19,040 nt of DNA from CAYHHI01 sp964356335 (GTDB lineage: Bacteria > Arandabacterota > Arandabacteria > Arandabacterales > Arandabacteraceae). Within the stretch, counting starts at the first letter, position 1. The number at the start of each line of letters is the position of its first letter. The translations under genes were made by a program, and so were the position numbers. The stretch covers positions 1-19,040 of the forward strand of contig CAYHHI010000058.1 in the NCBI GenBank assembly GCA_964356335.1, given 5' to 3'. Positions 15,992 through 19,040 of the stretch are shown here, one piece after another. The notes under the pieces are model-generated. The model was not told the DNA's origin. It did not search any database and saw only the letters and a list, made by a program, of their open reading frames with translations.

Positions 15992-17836
15992 ATGAGTCTG
16001 GAATTCAGCCTTGGAGGTTACGAATCTCGTGTGAATGATAGACTGCGAAGGTGGAAGACCGATGGCGTCCCGCAGCGGCTCTGGGCCAAAGATCCGACCA
16101 TCTGGTCATCATCACCGGCAGCCGAGATCACCGATCGCCTCGGCTGGCTTGGTCTGCCGTGGAGATCACTCGACGAGCTCGGCAGATGGAATGCGTTCCG
16201 CGATCAAGTGATCGGCGAGGGCTTCACAACTGTAATCTTGCTTGGCATGGGCGGATCGAGTCTCGCCCCTGAGGTCTTTCAGAACACATTCGGGAACGCT
16301 CCTGGCTACCCACGGCTCATCGTCCTGGATAGCACCCACCCCGACGCGGTGCGTGCGATCGAATCTCAGATTGATCTCAAACGAAGTCTTTTCCTCGTCT
16401 CCAGCAAGTCGGGCACCACTATCGAGACCGTGTCCCTATTTCGCTACTTCTACGGGCGCGTCACTGAAATCACCAAGATCCCTGGTAGCCACTTCGTCGC
16501 CATCACCGACCCGGGGACTCCGCTTGAGCAGATGGGAAAGGAAATGAGCTTCCGCAGCGTATTCACAGCCCCCACCGACGTTGGTGGTCGGTATTCCGCT
16601 TTGAGCGTATTCGGGCTTTTGCCGGCAGCTCTCATCGGAATTCCGACTGAGGATCTGTTGAATCGAGCTCGCACCGCGGCTGACAAGTGCAGAAGATACG
16701 CTTCGCAACCTATCGGACCGAGGGCTTCTGGATCCCGACCTTCGAATTCAGAATCTTCCGAACCTTGGCCTCTCACATCCAGGTCTTCCACATTTGAATC
16801 GTCCGCCTCGCCTGAAGTGAGTCCATGCCTGAAACTCGGAGCCGTGCTTGGCGAGCTCGCACTGGCCGGGCGCGACAAGGTCGCCTTTCTGACTTCCCCG
16901 CAGATTGCATCCCTTCCCCAGTGGCTTGAACAACTGATTGCCGAGAGCACCGGCAAAGAGGGCAAAGGTCTCATCCCAGTTGTGGCCTCTCCCGCAGTCG
17001 CCTGGTCCCCAAGCCCTGGTGCGCCATCGCACGTCCCGCCGGGAACTTCTGTTGACATCTTCAAAGCCAGCGATCTGCCGCTTGGCACCGACATCTTCTT
17101 TGTGGATATTTCGCTCAAGGCTGACTCCGCAAGCCAACACAACGACATGCTCAGAGAGATTGAAGCCAGAGGTCACCCGATCATCCGTATCACTCTCGAT
17201 GAGAAGATCGATCTGGGAGCGGAAATGTTCTGCTGGGAGATCGCCGTCGCCACAGCATGCGCAGTCACAGGGGTCCAGCCGTTCAGCCAGCCCGATGTGG
17301 AACTTTCCAAGCTGCTGGCTCGCCAGACTATGGCCACGAGCGAGGTGAACCGTGGCGTCGAAGAGTCAGATGCCATTTCAGGAGAAAGATCTGAGTTGTT
17401 GGCAGCTGATGATTCGGACGTTCTGACAGAGCGCCTCGACGGACTGCTGTCAGGGGCAGGACCGGGTGACTATGTTTGCTTGCAAGCGTATCTGGAGCCT
17501 GGGCCGGCAGTCTCGGTACTCCTTGAGGAGATCCGGCTTCTCGTACTGCGGCGAACAGGCCTTGCGATAATCGCCGGTTACGGGCCCCGCTTCCTGCATT
17601 CCACGGGTCAGCTTCACAAAGGCGGGCCAAACACAGGCATCTTTATCCAACTGGTGGACGAGCCAGCCAATGACATAGCCATTCCAGAAACCGAGCACAC
17701 CTTCGGCGATCTCATAAGAGCTCAGAGCCTCGGTGATTTCCAGGCTCTGGTCCAGCGCGGCAGGCGGGTACTGAGAATCAATCTCGGCGCTGACGCCAGT
17801 GGAGGCCTCCGCGCGCTGGCAGCCTCTCTCAGGTAG
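15992..17836 (+). CDS. pgi: Phosphoglucose isomerase of the transaldolase-fused type, here stand-alone
   Basis: 614 residues. It interconverts glucose 6-phosphate and fructose 6-phosphate. Sugar-isomerase motifs are LGMGGSSLAPEV (85-90), VSSKSGTTIET (137-143), GGRYSALS (198-205), QPFSQPDVELSK (Gln433, Lys440) and GPRFLHSTGQLHKGGPNTG near the C-terminus. The wording of these motifs, and the start RLRRWKTDGVPQRLWAKDPTIW, match the isomerase half of bifunctional transaldolase/phosphoglucose isomerases, yet no transaldolase domain precedes it. Residues 242-278 are a Ser/Pro-rich insertion where the family normally has a short linker, and about 25 acidic residues after 447 look similarly expanded. 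I prefer ATG 15992 (GAGG 6 nt upstream). A GTG at 15932 is in frame with its purine run too close, and ATG 15989 is possible. Last gene of the tkt-rpiB-pgi operon. Confidence 0.92.
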   Translation: MSLEFSLGGYESRVNDRLRRWKTDGVPQRLWAKDPTIWSSSPAAEITDRLGWLGLPWRSLDELGRWNAFRDQVIGEGFTTVILLGMGGSSLAPEVFQNTFGNAPGYPRLIVLDSTHPDAVRAIESQIDLKRSLFLVSSKSGTTIETVSLFRYFYGRVTEITKIPGSHFVAITDPGTPLEQMGKEMSFRSVFTAPTDVGGRYSALSVFGLLPAALIGIPTEDLLNRARTAADKCRRYASQPIGPRASGSRPSNSESSEPWPLTSRSSTFESSASPEVSPCLKLGAVLGELALAGRDKVAFLTSPQIASLPQWLEQLIAESTGKEGKGLIPVVASPAVAWSPSPGAPSHVPPGTSVDIFKASDLPLGTDIFFVDISLKADSASQHNDMLREIEARGHPIIRITLDEKIDLGAEMFCWEIAVATACAVTGVQPFSQPDVELSKLLARQTMATSEVNRGVEESDAISGERSELLAADDSDVLTERLDGLLSGAGPGDYVCLQAYLEPGPAVSVLLEEIRLLVLRRTGLAIIAGYGPRFLHSTGQLHKGGPNTGIFIQLVDEPANDIAIPETEHTFGDLIRAQSLGDFQALVQRGRRVLRINLGADASGGLRALAASLR

Positions 17837-17914
17837 CCCTGGCGCCTTAATACTATCGTGGGCGAGAGCGGGGTGGGACTGCTGCGTTGCCTGCATGGCA
17901 AGCTGTAATACGTC

Positions 17915-17943
17915 TTGACATCAGCACCAACGCTATCTATACC
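17915..17943 (+). promoter_or_regulatory. Sigma70-like promoter of the NHL-repeat lipoprotein
   Basis: Perfect -35 TTGACA (17915-17920), an exact 17-bp spacer, and TATACC (17938-17943, four of six). Initiation is expected near 17950, about 60 nt before the start codon. It separates this gene from the upstream operon. Confidence 0.6.
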
Positions 17944-18010
17944 GTTACATGATATGAAAGAACAATCCTTCTATCTCATAGGACGTGACACAATGGCGAG
18001 GGAGGGGAAA

Positions 18011-19040
18011 ATGCGCACCGAGACGATGCTGATACTCTTGTTGTCAGCTTCCTTATGCTTGTTCGGCGGATGTGGCAAGGATACCACATCGGCGCCTGAC
18101 GGGACACCCCCGGCGGATGTGGCGAATCTTACAGCTCATCCCTCGTACGGCTCTGTTCAGATTATCTGGACAGCGCACGGCGACGATGGGACAGACGGCA
18201 CGGCGTCCAAGTATGACATACGCTACTCCATAACCCCTATCACAGACTCCTCTTGGGACAGCGCCACTCAGTACACCGGAGCGCCAAGTCCCAAGGCAGC
18301 TGGCAGTAGCGAAAGTACCTTTGTGCACGGCCTTTCCCAGAATACAACCTACTACCTCGCATTGAAGACAGGTGATGAGGTGCCCAATTGGTCGGCACTT
18401 TCTAATGTTACCAGCGCCACCACATTGCCCACAAGCACGTGGGGGAGCTGGGGTAGCGAAGCCGCCCAGTTCAATTTCCCCTCCGGGGTTGCTCTGGATG
18501 TCTCAGGCAACGTCTACGTGGCCGATACCGAGAACAACCGCATACAGAAGTGTACATCCACGGGCGCGTTCGTCGCAGAATGGGGAACCGCGGGCGCCGG
18601 TGATGGTGAATTCTCTTGGCCGTGGGGAATCGCGGCAGATGCTTCCGGGGATATATATGTCGCGGACAGCGAGAACAATCGCGTCCAGAAGTTCACCTGC
18701 GCAGGCACTCCTGTTACCAAGTGGGGCAGCGCAGGCAGTGGTGATGGCGAATTCCAATGGCCGCGTGGAATCGCTGTAGATGATTCTGGAAACGTCTATG
18801 TCGCCGACACCGGGAACAGCCGCGTGCAGAAATTCTCATCTGCCGGTAGTTTCATTACCCAATGGGGAAGTTACGGCGTGGGCGATAGTGAGTTCTATTG
18901 GCCCCGCGGGATAGCGATCGATGCTTCTGGGGATGTCTATGTTGCCGATAGCGGCAACAACCGCATCCAGAAGTTCACATCCGCGGGCACTCTCGTTACC
19001 AAGTGGGGCAGCGCAGGCAGTGGCGAGGGGCAGTTCCACA
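18011..19040 (+). CDS. Lipoprotein with FN3 domain and NHL beta-propeller repeats (3' end missing)
   Basis: The frame is open from ATG 18011 to the right edge, 343 codons, so the C-terminus is missing. GGAGG stands 5 nt before the start. The N-terminus is a lipoprotein-type signal (MRTETMLILLLSASLCLFGG, then Cys21), with Phe at -3, so slightly unusual. Residues about 30-140 form a fibronectin type III domain (PPADVANLTAH, TTYYLALKTGDE). From residue 143 NHL repeats follow with a period of exactly 47 residues, each with the pattern G-N/D-V-Y-V-A-D-x-x-N-N-R-I/V-Q-K-F and WGSxGxGDGEFxWPxGIA. Complete propellers of this class usually have six blades, and four are at least partly present here. 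These proteins are surface-exposed binding scaffolds or, in some, lyases. The ligand is unknown. Confidence 0.9.
   Translation, partial: MRTETMLILLLSASLCLFGGCGKDTTSAPDGTPPADVANLTAHPSYGSVQIIWTAHGDDGTDGTASKYDIRYSITPITDSSWDSATQYTGAPSPKAAGSSESTFVHGLSQNTTYYLALKTGDEVPNWSALSNVTSATTLPTSTWGSWGSEAAQFNFPSGVALDVSGNVYVADTENNRIQKCTSTGAFVAEWGTAGAGDGEFSWPWGIAADASGDIYVADSENNRVQKFTCAGTPVTKWGSAGSGDGEFQWPRGIAVDDSGNVYVADTGNSRVQKFSSAGSFITQWGSYGVGDSEFYWPRGIAIDASGDVYVADSGNNRIQKFTSAGTLVTKWGSAGSGEGQFH
18506..19040 (+). repeat. 141-bp tandem coding repeats (NHL blades)
   Basis: Units start at 18506, 18647, 18788 and 18929, the last cut by the window edge. No indel separates the units. DNA similarity is high in places: AAGTGGGGCAGCGCAGGCAG occurs in unit 2 near 18719 and in unit 4 near 19000. 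This suggests recent duplication or exchange between units. Confidence 0.85.

Noticed and set aside
16450..17148. Long minus-strand open frame opposite pgi
   Set aside because: It is a codon-bias shadow of a clearly recognised plus-strand enzyme and has no ribosome site or family match.
17887..17901. TTGCC-TGCAT-GGCAA hairpin after pgi as an operon terminator
   Set aside because: The 5-bp stem is weak and no T-run follows.

Overview
The window is bacterial chromosomal DNA, moderately GC-rich by eye. It is densely coded, with Shine-Dalgarno-led genes on both strands. It contains no RNA gene, CRISPR array, transposase or phage gene that I can recognise. A FlgD-like/type IX-type C-terminal tail on a large secreted protein, a DUF3160 lipoprotein, a lipoprotein with FN3 and NHL repeats, and a rubrerythrin-desulfoferrodoxin pair together suggest an anaerobic or microaerophilic Gram-negative bacterium. 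An uncultured FCB-type lineage (Eisenbacteria-like candidate phylum) is the best guess. That placement is inference from family content, not a phylogeny.

Layout. (1) 48-6256, minus strand: a DUF3160 lipoprotein followed, after a 548-bp non-coding gap with its own extended -10 promoter, by a 1079-residue Cys-rich secreted protein with a FlgD-like tail. (2) 6594-8423, plus strand: a membrane-anchored alkaline-phosphatase/sulfatase-fold enzyme with Thr at the nucleophile position. (3) 8508-8885, minus strand: a small exported protein related to superoxide reductase. Divergent from it at about 9187-11865, plus strand, is a large exported alpha/beta hydrolase. The roughly 300 bp between them carries three copies of a palindromic site and a perfect hairpin. 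(4) 12451-13035 and 11997-12371, minus strand: a rubrerythrin-desulfoferrodoxin operon with a 7 x 9-nt tandem repeat in its leader. (5) 13361-17833, plus strand: a sugar-phosphate operon of transketolase, ribose-5-phosphate isomerase B and a phosphoglucose isomerase of the type usually fused to transaldolase. (6) 18011 to the right edge, plus strand: an incomplete NHL-repeat lipoprotein behind a good sigma70-like promoter.

How the genes fit together. Rubrerythrin (peroxide reduction) and desulfoferrodoxin (superoxide reduction) form a cytoplasmic oxygen-defence pair. The exported relative has lost one iron ligand and may work in the envelope. Transketolase, RpiB and Pgi interconvert pentose and hexose phosphates; transaldolase is not in the window. 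The remaining genes are envelope or secreted proteins with unknown substrates. I see no obvious new multi-gene system. The most interesting leads are the remodelled SOR-like protein, the leader repeat of rbr, the palindrome cluster at 8935-9208, the Thr-type sulfatase-fold enzyme, and the stand-alone Pgi with a Ser-rich insertion.
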